Source: Acuticoccus yangtzensis (GTDB lineage: Bacteria > Pseudomonadota > Alphaproteobacteria > Rhizobiales > Amorphaceae). From it: DNA of 64,000 nt. Positions 28,972-38,555 of the stretch are shown here, one piece after another. The position numbers and the translations under genes are program-made. The notes beneath the pieces were generated by a model. It had not been told where the DNA came from, searched no databases, and saw nothing but the letters and a program-made list of their open reading frames with translations. The stretch covers positions 186,001 to 250,000 of the forward strand of contig NZ_MJUX01000005.1 in assembly GCF_001927245.1 (NCBI RefSeq), read 5' to 3'. The first letter of the stretch is position 1, and each line of letters opens with the position of its first letter.

Positions 28972-29849
28972 TGACCGACCCGACCGCAGCACTTCTTCCC
29001 GACGGCCGCCTTCACCTGCAACACGGGCCGATCGACGTCATCGTCTCGGCCGACGGCAGCGAGACGGCGGTGGAGGCCGCCTTCACCGCCGCAGCCGGGC
29101 GCTTCGCCACGGTGCTGACCGAGATCGTCGAGGAGCTTTCCGAGCTGCGCCTGCCCGCACGCTCCGATACCGAGATGCAGGGCCTCGTCGCATCACGCAT
29201 GACGAAGGCGGTGCGCCCCTTCGCGTCCGACACCTTCATCACGCCGATGGCCGCCGTCGCGGGCGCTGTCGCCGACGAGATCCTCGACACCATGACCGCG
29301 GCCGCCCCCTTGACCCGCGCCTTCGTCAACAATGGCGGCGATATCGCGGTTCACCTCTCCGGCGGGCAGACCGCCCATGCGCGCATCGCCGCCCACGACA
29401 ACACCCACCTCGGCACGGTCCGGCTGCGCTCGGGCGACGGCATCGGCGGCATCGCCACGTCCGGCCGCACGGGGCGCAGCCTGTCGCTGGGGATCGCCGA
29501 TTCGGTGACGGTGCTCGCCGCCTCAGCGGCGGAGGCGGACGCGGCGGCGACGCTCCTCGCCAACGCCGTCGACCTTCCCGGGCATCCCGCGGTGGAGCGG
29601 GCACCGGCCGAAACCATCGACCCCGATTCGGACCTCGGCTCGCGCCTCGTCACCACCGGCTGCGGCACACTGACGACGGCGGACAAGAAGATCGCTATCG
29701 GCAAGGGCGCCCGCCTGGCGCGGCAGATGCTGGCCGATGGCACCATCCGCGGCGTCGCGTTCTACCTGCAGGGCGAGGCGCGGTCGCTCGGCTGGGGCGA
29801 TTCCATCAGCCGCAACACCCTGCCTGACGATCACGAGGACGAAGGGTGA
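28968..29849 (+). CDS. UPF0280 family protein (ApbE-like fold), unknown function
   Basis: The 293-residue protein matches the UPF0280 pattern: FASDTFITPMAAVAGAVADE near 85-104, AFVNNGGDIAVHLSGG near 118-133, and GIATSGRTGRSLSLGIADSV near 162-181. These three segments resemble ApbE flavin transferase elements (a pre-FMN site and an NGGGD-like turn), but activity is not established. It is coupled by 4-nt overlaps to the reductase-like gene upstream and to a tiny ORF downstream, implying a role in the same pathway, perhaps cofactor loading of the reductase. Confidence 0.85.
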   Translation: MMTDPTAALLPDGRLHLQHGPIDVIVSADGSETAVEAAFTAAAGRFATVLTEIVEELSELRLPARSDTEMQGLVASRMTKAVRPFASDTFITPMAAVAGAVADEILDTMTAAAPLTRAFVNNGGDIAVHLSGGQTAHARIAAHDNTHLGTVRLRSGDGIGGIATSGRTGRSLSLGIADSVTVLAASAAEADAAATLLANAVDLPGHPAVERAPAETIDPDSDLGSRLVTTGCGTLTTADKKIAIGKGARLARQMLADGTIRGVAFYLQGEARSLGWGDSISRNTLPDDHEDEG

Positions 29850-30028
29850 GCGAGACGGTCCCGAACGGGCTCCCCGCACGCGGCCCGGCGCGGGTCGCCA
29901 TCGCCGGCTTCGGCCGCCGGGGCGAGGCGGCCGACACGCCCGTGCCCGGCCGCCTCGCCCCGGCCGACATCCGCCTTGGCCCGGAACGCATTCGGCCGGA
30001 TCTGCCCGCCCGCCTGGCCACCGACTGA
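29846..30028 (+). CDS. small translationally coupled hypothetical protein (60 aa)
   Basis: A GTG start shares GTGA with the UPF0280 stop. The 60-residue product is basic and proline-rich, with VAIAGFGRRGEAADTPVPGR and DIRLGPERIRPDLPARLATD, and has no membrane segment or Cys. I do not recognise it. The coupling, protein-like composition and its place at the end of the operon favour a real gene; its short length and lack of known relatives are the reasons for doubt. Confidence 0.48.
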   Translation: MSETVPNGLPARGPARVAIAGFGRRGEAADTPVPGRLAPADIRLGPERIRPDLPARLATD

Positions 30029-30093
30029 GGGCGGGCTCACCCCGTCCAGCCTATCCCTGCGGCGCATCTGACCTTTTCGCCGCAACATCCGGA

Positions 30094-30121
30094 CTTGTGA
30101 GGACCCGTTAACGGGTTATGA
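30094..30121 (+). promoter_or_regulatory. promoter with palindromic operator for the Liv-type importer
   Basis: TTGTGA (30094-30099) and TATGAC (30116-30121) are spaced 16 nt apart. A perfect 14-bp palindrome, ACCCGTTAACGGGT (30102-30115), fills almost the whole spacer. This is 50-80 nt upstream of the substrate-binding protein start. A dimeric repressor bound here would block polymerase; the MarR protein encoded at the end of the same operon is the obvious candidate. The regulator-site link is inference. Confidence 0.5.
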
Positions 30122-30171
30122 CTTCACCCGATGGCGAAGATCCTCTTCGCTGCCACGACGAGAGGACTGAC

Positions 30172-31401
30172 ATGCTCACGCGACGCGCAACTTTCCGGGC
30201 CGGCATTGCCGCGCTGGCCCTTGCCGTCACGCCGGCCGCCTTTGCCCCGGCGGCGTTGGCTCAGGACGGCGCGCCGATCAAGGTCGGCGAGATCAACTCC
30301 TACACGCGCATGGCCGCCTTCACCGAGCCCTACAAGAAGGGCTGGGAGCTGGCGCTCGAGGAGATCAACGCCGCCGGGGGCATCAAAGGCCGTCCCATCG
30401 AGGTGCTGTCGCGGGACGACGGCGGCGATCCGGCGACCGCCATCCGCATCGCCGACGAGCTCGTCAACCGCGAGAACGTCTCGCTGATCTTCGGCACCTT
30501 CCTGTCCAATATCGGCCTTGCGGTGTCGGACTTCGCCAACCAGAGCCAGACGCTGTTCATCGCGTCCGAGCCGCTGACGGACGAGCTGATCTGGGCATCG
30601 GGCAACCGCTACACCTACCGGCTGCGGCCCGGCACCCACATGCAGGCCGCCATGCTGGCCGAGCAGGCCGCCAAGACCGACGCCATGACCTGGGCCGTCA
30701 TCGCCCCGAACTACGCCTATGGCACCGACGCGGTGGAGGCCTTCAAGCGCGAGCTGACCAAGCTGAAGCCGGACGTGAAGTTCGTCGAGGAGCAGTGGCC
30801 GCCCCTCTTCAACATCGACGCCGGGTCCACCGTGCGCGCGCTGGAGCAGTCCAAGCCCGACGGCATCTTCAACGTCACCTTCGGCGGTGACCTCGCCAAG
30901 TTCGTGCGCGAAGGCTCGCTGCGCGGCCTGTTCGACGACCGCGTCGTGGTCTCGCTTCTCTCCGGCGAGCCGGAATATCTGGAGCCGCTGGGGGCCGAGG
31001 CGCCCGAGGGCTGGATCGTCACCGGCTATCCCGGAATGGACGTCGACACGCCCGAGCACACGCCCTTCGCCGAGGCCTACCAGGCCAAGTGGGGCGAGGC
31101 GCCGAAGACCGGTTCCATCGTCGGCTACAACTCCATGATGACCATCAAGGCGCTTCTGGAGAAGGCACCTAACCTCGAGACCGAGACGCTGCTGACCACG
31201 ATGGAAGGGCTTCGCGTCACCGCGCCGACGGGCGACTTCCTGTTCCGCCCGGTCGACAACCAGGCCACCATGGGCGCCTGGGTCGGCAAGACCGGCATCG
31301 TCGACGGCGCCCCGGTGATGGTCGACTGGCACTATGCGGACGGCGAGGACTACCTCCCCTCCGAAGCCGACGCGCTGAAACTGCGCCCGGAAAACCAGTA
31401 A
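30172..31401 (+). CDS. branched-chain-amino-acid-type ABC transporter substrate-binding protein
   Basis: From the ATG at 30172 (AGAGGA upstream) the product is 409 residues, with a signal peptide containing a twin-arginine-like RR (LTRRATFRAGIAALAL) and cleavage near ALA-QDG. The mature part has the Peripla_BP_6 landmarks IKVGEINSYTRMAAFTEPYKKGWELALEEINAAGGIKG (split here as two parts, residues about 33-70) and SRDDGGDPATAIRIADEL. It is the first gene of a SBP-permease-ATPase-ATPase-regulator operon just after the ring-attacking enzymes, so it probably captures their substrate or a related aromatic acid. Confidence 0.93.
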   Translation: MLTRRATFRAGIAALALAVTPAAFAPAALAQDGAPIKVGEINSYTRMAAFTEPYKKGWELALEEINAAGGIKGRPIEVLSRDDGGDPATAIRIADELVNRENVSLIFGTFLSNIGLAVSDFANQSQTLFIASEPLTDELIWASGNRYTYRLRPGTHMQAAMLAEQAAKTDAMTWAVIAPNYAYGTDAVEAFKRELTKLKPDVKFVEEQWPPLFNIDAGSTVRALEQSKPDGIFNVTFGGDLAKFVREGSLRGLFDDRVVVSLLSGEPEYLEPLGAEAPEGWIVTGYPGMDVDTPEHTPFAEAYQAKWGEAPKTGSIVGYNSMMTIKALLEKAPNLETETLLTTMEGLRVTAPTGDFLFRPVDNQATMGAWVGKTGIVDGAPVMVDWHYADGEDYLPSEADALKLRPENQ

Positions 31402-31411
31402 GCCGAGACGG

Positions 31412-31440
31412 ACGGCGCGGTCCTCGGGGCCGCGCCGTTC
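31412..31440 (+). terminator. hairpin after the binding-protein gene
   Basis: Arms ACGGCGCGG (31412-31420) and CCGCGCCGT (31430-31438) form a perfect 9-bp stem followed by TCCTTTAT. It begins 10 nt after the stop codon of the binding protein and 107 nt before the permease start. It probably causes partial termination, giving more binding protein than membrane components. Confidence 0.5.
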
Positions 31441-31546
31441 CTTTATCCGGCGCGGCCCATCCGCTGCCGCGCCACTTTGCCGACCGTGCCGCCTGCCCGC
31501 CGATCCCCCGCCACGCCGTCCCGAACCATGGAGCCAGACCCGCCGC

Positions 31547-33391
31547 ATGATGGGCTTCTATTTCGCCCAGCTCCTCACCGGGCTTGCCAACGCCTCCTCG
31601 CTCTTCCTCATCGCGTCCGGGCTGTCGATCATCTTCGGCGTGACGCGCGTCGTGAACTTCGCCCACGGCTCGCTCTACATGCTGGGCGCCTACATCGCCT
31701 ATTCGCTGGTGACGACCCTGCCGGGGGTGTTCGGCTTCTGGACGGGCGTCATCCTGGCCGCCGTCGCCACCGCCTTCATCGGCGCGGCGATCGAGATTCT
31801 GATCCTGCGGCGCATCTATCACTCACCTGAGCTCTTCCAGCTCGTCGCCACCTTCGGCGTCGTCCTCATCGTGCAGGATGCGGCGCTCGCCATCTGGGGT
31901 TCGGAGGACCTTCTCGGCCCCCGCGCTCCGCTGCTCGACCGGGCCGTGCGCATCTTCGGTGAGCCGATCCCCGAATACGACCTCGCCCTCATCGTCATCG
32001 GGCCGGTTGTGCTCGGCCTCATCTGGCTGCTCTTCCAGCGCACACGGTGGGGCATCCTGGTACGCGCCGCAACGCAGGACCGCGAGATGGTCGGCGCCCT
32101 CGGCGTCAATCAGCACGTCCTCTTCACGTCCACCTTCATGGTCGGCTCGTTTCTCGCCGGGCTCGGCGGGGCGCTGCAGGTGCCGCGCGAATCGGTCAAC
32201 TTGTTGATGGACCTCAACATCATCGGCCAGGCCTTCGTGGTGGTGGTGATCGGCGGCATGGGCTCGGTGACCGGGGCCTTCGTGGCGGCCGTCATCATCT
32301 CCGTCGCCAACGCCTTCGGGGTGCTGGTGTGGCCGCAGATCTCGCTGATCCTGCCCTTCCTCGTCATGGCGGTTGTCCTCATCGTGCGGCCATACGGCCT
32401 GTTCGGAACGCCCGCCTCGGCGCATGGGGCGAGCGTTCCCGAAGCGCCGCTGCGGGCGATGCCCCCGGCGGGCATCGCCGTGGCGGCCATCGTCGCGGTC
32501 GGCGCGGCGCTGTTGCCGCTCGCCGACGACGGGTTTCTTCTGGTGCTCGGGATCGACCTTCTCGTCGCCATGCTCTTCGCGGCCAGCCTGCACCTTCTCA
32601 TGGGTGTCGGCGGCATGGTCTCCTTCGGCCACGCAGCCTACTTCGGCCTCGGCGCCTATGCGGCCGCGCTGGCGGTCAAATCGCTCGGCCTGCCGATGCT
32701 GCCGGCGATGCTGCTCGGCCCGGTCGCGGCCGCGTTCGGGGCCATGGTGTTCGGCTGGTTCTGCGTGCGCCTGTCGGGCGTCTACCTCGCCATGCTGACC
32801 TTGGCGGCGGCGCAAATCCTGTGGGGCATCACCTTCCAGTGGCAGAGCGTCACCGGCGGTGACGACGGCATTCTGGGCGTCTGGCCCGCACGGTGGGCGT
32901 CAGACCGCGCGGTCTACTTCTACATCGCCCTCGCGCTGTGCGGGGCGGGGCTCTTGATCATCCGCCGGATCGCCCACTCGCCCTTCGGCTATGTCCTGCG
33001 CGGCGGCCGCGATTCGGCGCTGCGGGCGGAGGCGATCGGCATCGACCTGAAGGCGCATCAGTGGCTGGGCTTCATCCTGGCGGGCGCGCTGGCGGGGGTC
33101 GCGGGGTCGGTCTTCGTCTTCTCCAAGGGCTCCGTCTTTCCCGACACGCTCGCCATCGGCCACTCGGTGGACGGGCTCATCATGGTGCTCCTCGGCGGCG
33201 TGCAGTCGCTGCTCGGCCCCCTCTTCGGCGCGGCCGCCTTCGTGCTCATCGAGGATTGGGTGATGCGCCTCGACCATTGGCGGGCCATCTTCGGCGTCAT
33301 CATCCTCGCCATCGTGCTTCTGGCGCCGGACGGGATCGCCGGCGGGGTCGGACGGCTCCTCACCCTCCTGCGCCTGCGGAGGCCGGCATGA
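31547..33391 (+). CDS. fused LivH-LivM type ABC transporter permease
   Basis: The 614-residue protein joins both permeases. Residues 1-290 are LivH-like ([20 protein letters not shown] near 25-44, [17 protein letters not shown] near 233-249). Residues about 305-614 are LivM-like ([20 protein letters not shown] near 350-369, and [20 protein letters not shown] near 498-517). Between them is a short Ala/Pro linker at residues 289-305. Two domain permeases fused in this order occur in some alphaproteobacterial HAAT importers. The stop overlaps the next ATPase start by 4 nt. Confidence 0.94.
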   Translation: MMGFYFAQLLTGLANASSLFLIASGLSIIFGVTRVVNFAHGSLYMLGAYIAYSLVTTLPGVFGFWTGVILAAVATAFIGAAIEILILRRIYHSPELFQLVATFGVVLIVQDAALAIWGSEDLLGPRAPLLDRAVRIFGEPIPEYDLALIVIGPVVLGLIWLLFQRTRWGILVRAATQDREMVGALGVNQHVLFTSTFMVGSFLAGLGGALQVPRESVNLLMDLNIIGQAFVVVVIGGMGSVTGAFVAAVIISVANAFGVLVWPQISLILPFLVMAVVLIVRPYGLFGTPASAHGASVPEAPLRAMPPAGIAVAAIVAVGAALLPLADDGFLLVLGIDLLVAMLFAASLHLLMGVGGMVSFGHAAYFGLGAYAAALAVKSLGLPMLPAMLLGPVAAAFGAMVFGWFCVRLSGVYLAMLTLAAAQILWGITFQWQSVTGGDDGILGVWPARWASDRAVYFYIALALCGAGLLIIRRIAHSPFGYVLRGGRDSALRAEAIGIDLKAHQWLGFILAGALAGVAGSVFVFSKGSVFPDTLAIGHSVDGLIMVLLGGVQSLLGPLFGAAAFVLIEDWVMRLDHWRAIFGVIILAIVLLAPDGIAGGVGRLLTLLRLRRPA

Positions 33392-34182
33392 GCGCCGTTC
33401 TGACCATCGACAAGCTGACCAAACGGTTCGGCGGGCTGACGGCGGTGTCGGACGTGTCCTTCGCGCTGAAGGCGGGCGAGTTTCTGGCACTCATCGGCCC
33501 GAACGGGGCGGGCAAGACGACCTGCTTCAACATGCTGAACGGCTACATCAAGCCGGACGGCGGCACCGTCGCGCTGAAGGGCCGGCCGATCACCGGGCTT
33601 GCCCCGCGCGCGGTGTGGCGGCTCGGCGTCGGGCGAACGTTCCAGATCACGCAGACCTTCGCCTCGATGACGGTGGCGGAGAACGTGCAGATGGCGCTGA
33701 TCTCCCACCACAGGCGCACGCTGGACCTGTTCTCGCGCGCAAGCCGCCTCTACCGCGCGGAGGCGGAGGCGCTGCTGTCGCGCGTCGGCATGCTGGGCGA
33801 GGCGGACCGCGCCGCCACCGCCCTCGCCTATGGCGACCTGAAGCGGCTGGAGCTGGCGGTGGCGCTCGCCCACGCCCCCACCGTACTCCTGATGGACGAG
33901 CCGACCGCCGGCATGGCCCAGGCCGAGCGCACGGCGCTGATGGCGCTGGTGGCCGACATCGTCGCCGCCGAAGGGCTCAGCGTGCTCTTCACCGAGCATG
34001 ACATGGACGTGGTCTTCAATCACGCTCACCGCGTCCTCGTCCTCAATCGGGGCGAGCTGATCGCCGAAGGGACGGGCGAAGAGATCCGGGCGAATGCGAC
34101 CGTCCAGGCGGTCTATCTGGGCGGCGGGACCTTGTCGTCGTTCGGGGCCACGCCGCCTCAGAACGGTGGAGTTTCGCCATGA
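33388..34182 (+). CDS. LivG-type ABC transporter ATP-binding protein
   Basis: The 264-residue protein has Walker A GPNGAGKT near residue 39, the LivG landmark [20 protein letters not shown], and Walker [12 protein letters not shown]. The signature loop is [15 protein letters not shown] rather than the usual LSYG, a single substitution at its second position. It energises the fused permease with the LivF-type ATPase that follows. The start is coupled to the permease stop (ATGA). Confidence 0.94.
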   Translation: MSAVLTIDKLTKRFGGLTAVSDVSFALKAGEFLALIGPNGAGKTTCFNMLNGYIKPDGGTVALKGRPITGLAPRAVWRLGVGRTFQITQTFASMTVAENVQMALISHHRRTLDLFSRASRLYRAEAEALLSRVGMLGEADRAATALAYGDLKRLELAVALAHAPTVLLMDEPTAGMAQAERTALMALVADIVAAEGLSVLFTEHDMDVVFNHAHRVLVLNRGELIAEGTGEEIRANATVQAVYLGGGTLSSFGATPPQNGGVSP

Positions 34183-34204
34183 GCGCCCGTCCAACGCCAG
34201 GAAT

Positions 34205-34226
34205 GACGTGCAAGGCCATGCACGTC
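34205..34226 (+). other. inverted repeat inside the importer operon
   Basis: Arms GACGTGCA (34205-34212) and TGCACGTC (34219-34226) form an 8-bp perfect stem with a 6-nt loop in the 81-nt gap between the two ATPase genes. No T-run follows, so it more likely stabilises or processes the mRNA than terminates it. Confidence 0.4.
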
Positions 34227-34263
34227 GTGGTTGGTTATCCTGCAACCGGCAAGGTGACGGACC

Positions 34264-34965
34264 ATGCTTGAGGTCACCGCACTCAACACATTCTATGGCG
34301 GCGCGCACATCCTGCGGGACGTGACGCTCGCCGTCGGCCCGCACGAGGTGCTGGCGCTGCTCGGCCGCAACGGCGCCGGCAAGTCGACCACCATGCGTTC
34401 GGTCATGGGGCTGGTGCGCCCGCGCTCCGGCCGCGTCACCTTCGCCGGGGCGGACATGACGGGCGCTGCACCCTACAAGGCGTGCCGGGCGGGCCTCGGC
34501 TACGTGCCGGAGGACCGGCGTGTGTTCCGCGAGCTGACGGTGGCCGAAAACCTCGAGGTCGGGCGGCGCGAGGCGCGGCCGGATGCTCCCTCGTGGAGTG
34601 TCGATCAGCTCTTCGGCCTCTTCCCCAACCTTGCCGAGCGGCGCGGGACGGCCGCCGGGCGCCTTTCGGGCGGCGAGCAGCAGATGCTGACCATCGCCCG
34701 CACCTTGATGGGCAATCCGCGGCTGATCCTGCTGGACGAGCCGTCCGAGGGGATCTCACCCCTCATCGTGGAGCAGATGGCACAGGTGATCGGCGAGATG
34801 AAATCTCGTGGCCTCGCGGTCATGGTGTCCGAGCAGAACCTTCATTTTGCGCGCCTGGTGGCGGACCGCGCGGTGATCATCGAGAAGGGCGAGGTCCGCT
34901 TCGAGGGGACCTTCGCCGCCCTCGACGCCGCGCCGGAGATTGCACGGGAGACACTCGCACTATGA
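34264..34965 (+). CDS. LivF-type ABC transporter ATP-binding protein
   Basis: The 233-residue protein has Walker A GRNGAGKST near residue 35, GLGYVPEDRRVFRELTVAEN, signature LSGGEQQMLTIARTLM and Walker B LILLDEPSEGISPLIVEQM, all classic LivF. AAGGTGA lies 7 nt before the ATG. It is the second ATPase of the importer and its stop overlaps the MarR regulator start by 4 nt. Confidence 0.96.
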   Translation: MLEVTALNTFYGGAHILRDVTLAVGPHEVLALLGRNGAGKSTTMRSVMGLVRPRSGRVTFAGADMTGAAPYKACRAGLGYVPEDRRVFRELTVAENLEVGRREARPDAPSWSVDQLFGLFPNLAERRGTAAGRLSGGEQQMLTIARTLMGNPRLILLDEPSEGISPLIVEQMAQVIGEMKSRGLAVMVSEQNLHFARLVADRAVIIEKGEVRFEGTFAALDAAPEIARETLAL

Positions 34966-35411
34966 GCGAGGAACGTTCGCAGGCCGGGTCCGACAGCGAC
35001 CCCGGCTACGTCCTCGACGATCAGATCGGTTATCTGATGCGCCTGGCGACGCAGCGTCACACGGCGATCTTTCAGGACCGGATGTCAGACGGATTGACGC
35101 CGACACAGTTCGCCCTTCTCAACCGCTTGGCCGAGGTGGGGCCGAGTTCGCAGAACCATCTCGGCCGCCTCGCCGCGCTGGACGTGGCGACGGTGAAGGG
35201 TGTGGTGGATCGGCTTGCCGCAAAGGGATACGTCACCTTGGCGCCCGACCCGTCGGACGGGCGGCTGCGCATCGTCTCCCTGTCGCCGGCGGGCGAGGCG
35301 CTCATTCCCGAGCTGCACCGTTGCGGCCGGGCGATCACCGCCGAAACGCTGAAGCCGCTGACGAGTCGCGAGCGCGACACGGTGATCAGGCTGCTGCGCA
35401 AGCTGGCCTGA
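34962..35411 (+). CDS. MarR family transcriptional regulator
   Basis: The 149-residue protein has the MarR winged helix: LTPTQFALLNRLAEVG, then the recognition helix LDVATVKGVVDRLAAKGYV near 75-93, and the wing DPSDGRLRIVSLSPAGEAL. MarR proteins are dimers that bind short palindromes and are released by small phenolic or aromatic ligands. It is translationally coupled to livF, so it very likely controls the importer and the upstream catabolic genes; the palindrome at 30102-30115 is the candidate site. Confidence 0.93.
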   Translation: MSEERSQAGSDSDPGYVLDDQIGYLMRLATQRHTAIFQDRMSDGLTPTQFALLNRLAEVGPSSQNHLGRLAALDVATVKGVVDRLAAKGYVTLAPDPSDGRLRIVSLSPAGEALIPELHRCGRAITAETLKPLTSRERDTVIRLLRKLA

Positions 35412-35845
35412 GGCGGGCGCGACCGCTGCCGCTGCGCCATTCCCATAATGCGTTTGCTGTTTTTCCGCCGCGTGACGGCGTCTCGCCGCTATAGACGCCT
35501 CCCGCGCGCGGGTTCGGCCCGAAGTTCGGTCGGCGGGTGGTGCCCCCGATCCAAAGCCTTCCAGACGGACACATTCATCGGGTGTACGGCGTCGATCGAA
35601 TTTCGCGGCGCCTGAGATCGCACCCTACGGCAGCACACCGCGCGACGTGCCTCACGTCGGGGCGCAGCGCCACCAGAGGTCCAGCATCATTTGCGGCCTC
35701 GCCGCCCACGAACCCGATGACCGAACGCAAAAAATCCCGCAGCGGATCACGCAGCAGGATGAGAACGAATGCGCCGTGGACTTGGCGCCGGACATTTGAT
35801 CGGAAGGAAAGACCGGAGGCGTCGTCCATACCAGCGCGGGCTGAT
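35412..35845. other. 434-nt intergenic region before tRNA-Gly
   Basis: The gap separates the marR gene from the opposing tRNA gene. A minus-strand frame at 35575-35829 is open for 84 codons but is unlike any family I know and has no clear ribosome-binding site. A short T-run (GCTGTTTTTCC near 35456-35466) shortly after marR could help end that operon. No repeat or mobile element is visible. Confidence 0.4.
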
Positions 35846-35920
35846 TGGAGCGGGCGATGGGATTCGAACCCACGACCCCAACCTTGGCAAGGTTGTGCTC
35901 TACCCCTGAGCTACACCCGC
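35846..35920 (-). tRNA. tRNA-Gly (anticodon GCC)
   Basis: Read on the minus strand, GCGGGTG (5' acceptor, from 35920) pairs with CGCCCGC near the 3' end. The D-arm is GCTCAGGGGTAGAGC. The anticodon arm AACCTTGCCAAGGTT has anticodon GCC, and the T-arm GTGGGTTCGAATCCCAT contains the invariant GGTTCGAATCC. The discriminator T is followed by an encoded CCA, giving 75 nt. Confidence 0.97.
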
Positions 35921-36086
35921 ACTCCGTACCGCTGCGGCGCTCCGTAGTGCCCCGCGGCGTGTGGCGGTGATATGAACGATTGCCGGGGGGAACGCAAGCC
36001 CCTTCTGGCGAGCTTTTCCACAGGCTGTGCATTTTCTCGCCAAAAGCCAGCAGAAGCTGGGCATTTTTCCGCCCAGCCCCTTCCCG

Positions 36087-37112
36087 TCAGCCCGCCAGAC
36101 CGCCGTCGTCGAAGCGTCGTCCGGTGAGGTCGACGGAAAAGCGCTCCGGCAGAGTGGCAAAGCTCGCCATCCCCGCCACCGCGGGCTTGGGGTCGGTGAT
36201 CAGGAAGGTCGGGATCTGCTCCATGATCGCCGTGTGCGGCGCCTTCGCCTCGAACGCCTTGCGGAAGCCGCTCGCTTCGATCCGGTCGGCGAACCGCGGC
36301 ACGATGCCCCCGCCGATATAGACGCCGCCCTTGGCTAGCATCGTCAGCGCCAGGTCTCCCGCCAAACGGCCGAGATAGGTGAGGAAGAGGTCCACCGCCT
36401 CCTCGGCCACCACGTCACCTGCCGCCAGCCCCTCGGCGACGTCGCGACCCTCACGGCACCAGGGATCCTTCCCATCCGCCCGCGCGATCGCCCTGTAGAG
36501 CCGCGCGAGGCCACGGCCGGACAGCAGCGTCTCCCCGCTGATGCGCCCATGAAAGCGGTCGATATGCGGCCAGATCTGAAAGTCGCGGTCGGTCTCCGGC
36601 GCCATCGTCACGTGGCCGCCTTCACCGGCCAGCGGCGTGAAGCAGCGGTCGGCATAGACAAGCGCGGCGACACCGAGCCCGGTGCCCGGCCCGATCACCA
36701 CCCGCGGCGAGCGCGGCAACACCTCGCCTCCGCCGACCTGCAACACCTGGTCGCTGGTGAGATAAGGCAGCGACAGGGCCAGCGCCTCGAAATCGTTGAA
36801 GAGAATCAGATGGTCGAGACCCAGCGCCTTGCACAGCGTTTGCGGCTCGATCACCCAGTCCGCATTGGTGAGCTTGATGGCGCTGCCCGAGATCGGCCCG
36901 GCGATCGCGATCAGCAGCGATCGGGGCATCATCGCCGTCTGCGCGAAAACCGTGGCCTCGGCCGCAGTCACGAAATCCGGAAACGCACTCGTCGACACGG
37001 TCGGGAAGTTGCGCACGGGACTATGCGCTTCGGGCAGAACCCCAAGCCGCACATTCGTGCCGCCGATATCTGCAATCAGCACCGGGAAAGACAGCGGGCG
37101 TATGTCACCCAT
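36087..37112 (-). CDS. glk: glucokinase
   Basis: The 341-residue protein has the phosphate-1 motif LIADIGGTNVRLG at about residues 11-23, GPGTGLGVAALVYA near 155, and GGHVTMAPE near 175, which with GETLLSGRGLARLYRA identify bacterial Glk. It phosphorylates glucose with ATP. The ATG at 37112 is chosen because the conserved strand begins ten residues later; an in-frame ATG 15 codons upstream is possible. It faces away from the URC1-like gene. Confidence 0.95.
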   Translation of the reverse strand: MGDIRPLSFPVLIADIGGTNVRLGVLPEAHSPVRNFPTVSTSAFPDFVTAAEATVFAQTAMMPRSLLIAIAGPISGSAIKLTNADWVIEPQTLCKALGLDHLILFNDFEALALSLPYLTSDQVLQVGGGEVLPRSPRVVIGPGTGLGVAALVYADRCFTPLAGEGGHVTMAPETDRDFQIWPHIDRFHGRISGETLLSGRGLARLYRAIARADGKDPWCREGRDVAEGLAAGDVVAEEAVDLFLTYLGRLAGDLALTMLAKGGVYIGGGIVPRFADRIEASGFRKAFEAKAPHTAIMEQIPTFLITDPKPAVAGMASFATLPERFSVDLTGRRFDDGGLAG

Positions 37113-37215
37113 TCTTCTACGGGGTATTTTGATTTCCCCTTTTTGCGACACGCTCACGCTCCTTCAACCATTTAGGGCACGATCCGGTGGTGACAGTCTT
37201 AACAAAGATGTGGCA

Positions 37216-37253
37216 AAGGGCGCCCTTCCTTCGCGTTAAGGGCGGGCATTTTT
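37216..37253 (+). promoter_or_regulatory. structured leader with palindrome and T-run before URC1
   Basis: AAGGGCGCCCTT (37216-37227) is a perfect 12-bp palindrome. Its right half CGCCCTT (37221-37227) also pairs with AAGGGCG (37238-37244), which is followed after 4 nt by five Ts (37249-37253). The two pairings exclude each other. It could be a protein operator, or a terminator-like attenuator in the leader, 49 nt before the URC1 start. Confidence 0.35.
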
Positions 37254-37301
37254 GGAGCCGAGACCCTATTTTCTCGCTTTGAAGTGCCCCAGGAGCACGC
37301 C

Positions 37302-38547
<1,246 letters not shown>

Positions 38548-38555
<8 letters not shown>

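Noticed and set aside
35575-35829. 84-codon minus-strand frame between marR and tRNA-Gly
   Set aside because: No recognised family, no clear ribosome-binding site; kept only as part of the intergenic note.
35537-35947. 136-codon plus-strand frame running over the tRNA-Gly gene
   Set aside because: Its SGRWDSNPRPQPWQG segment is the well-known false protein from reading a tRNA antisense.
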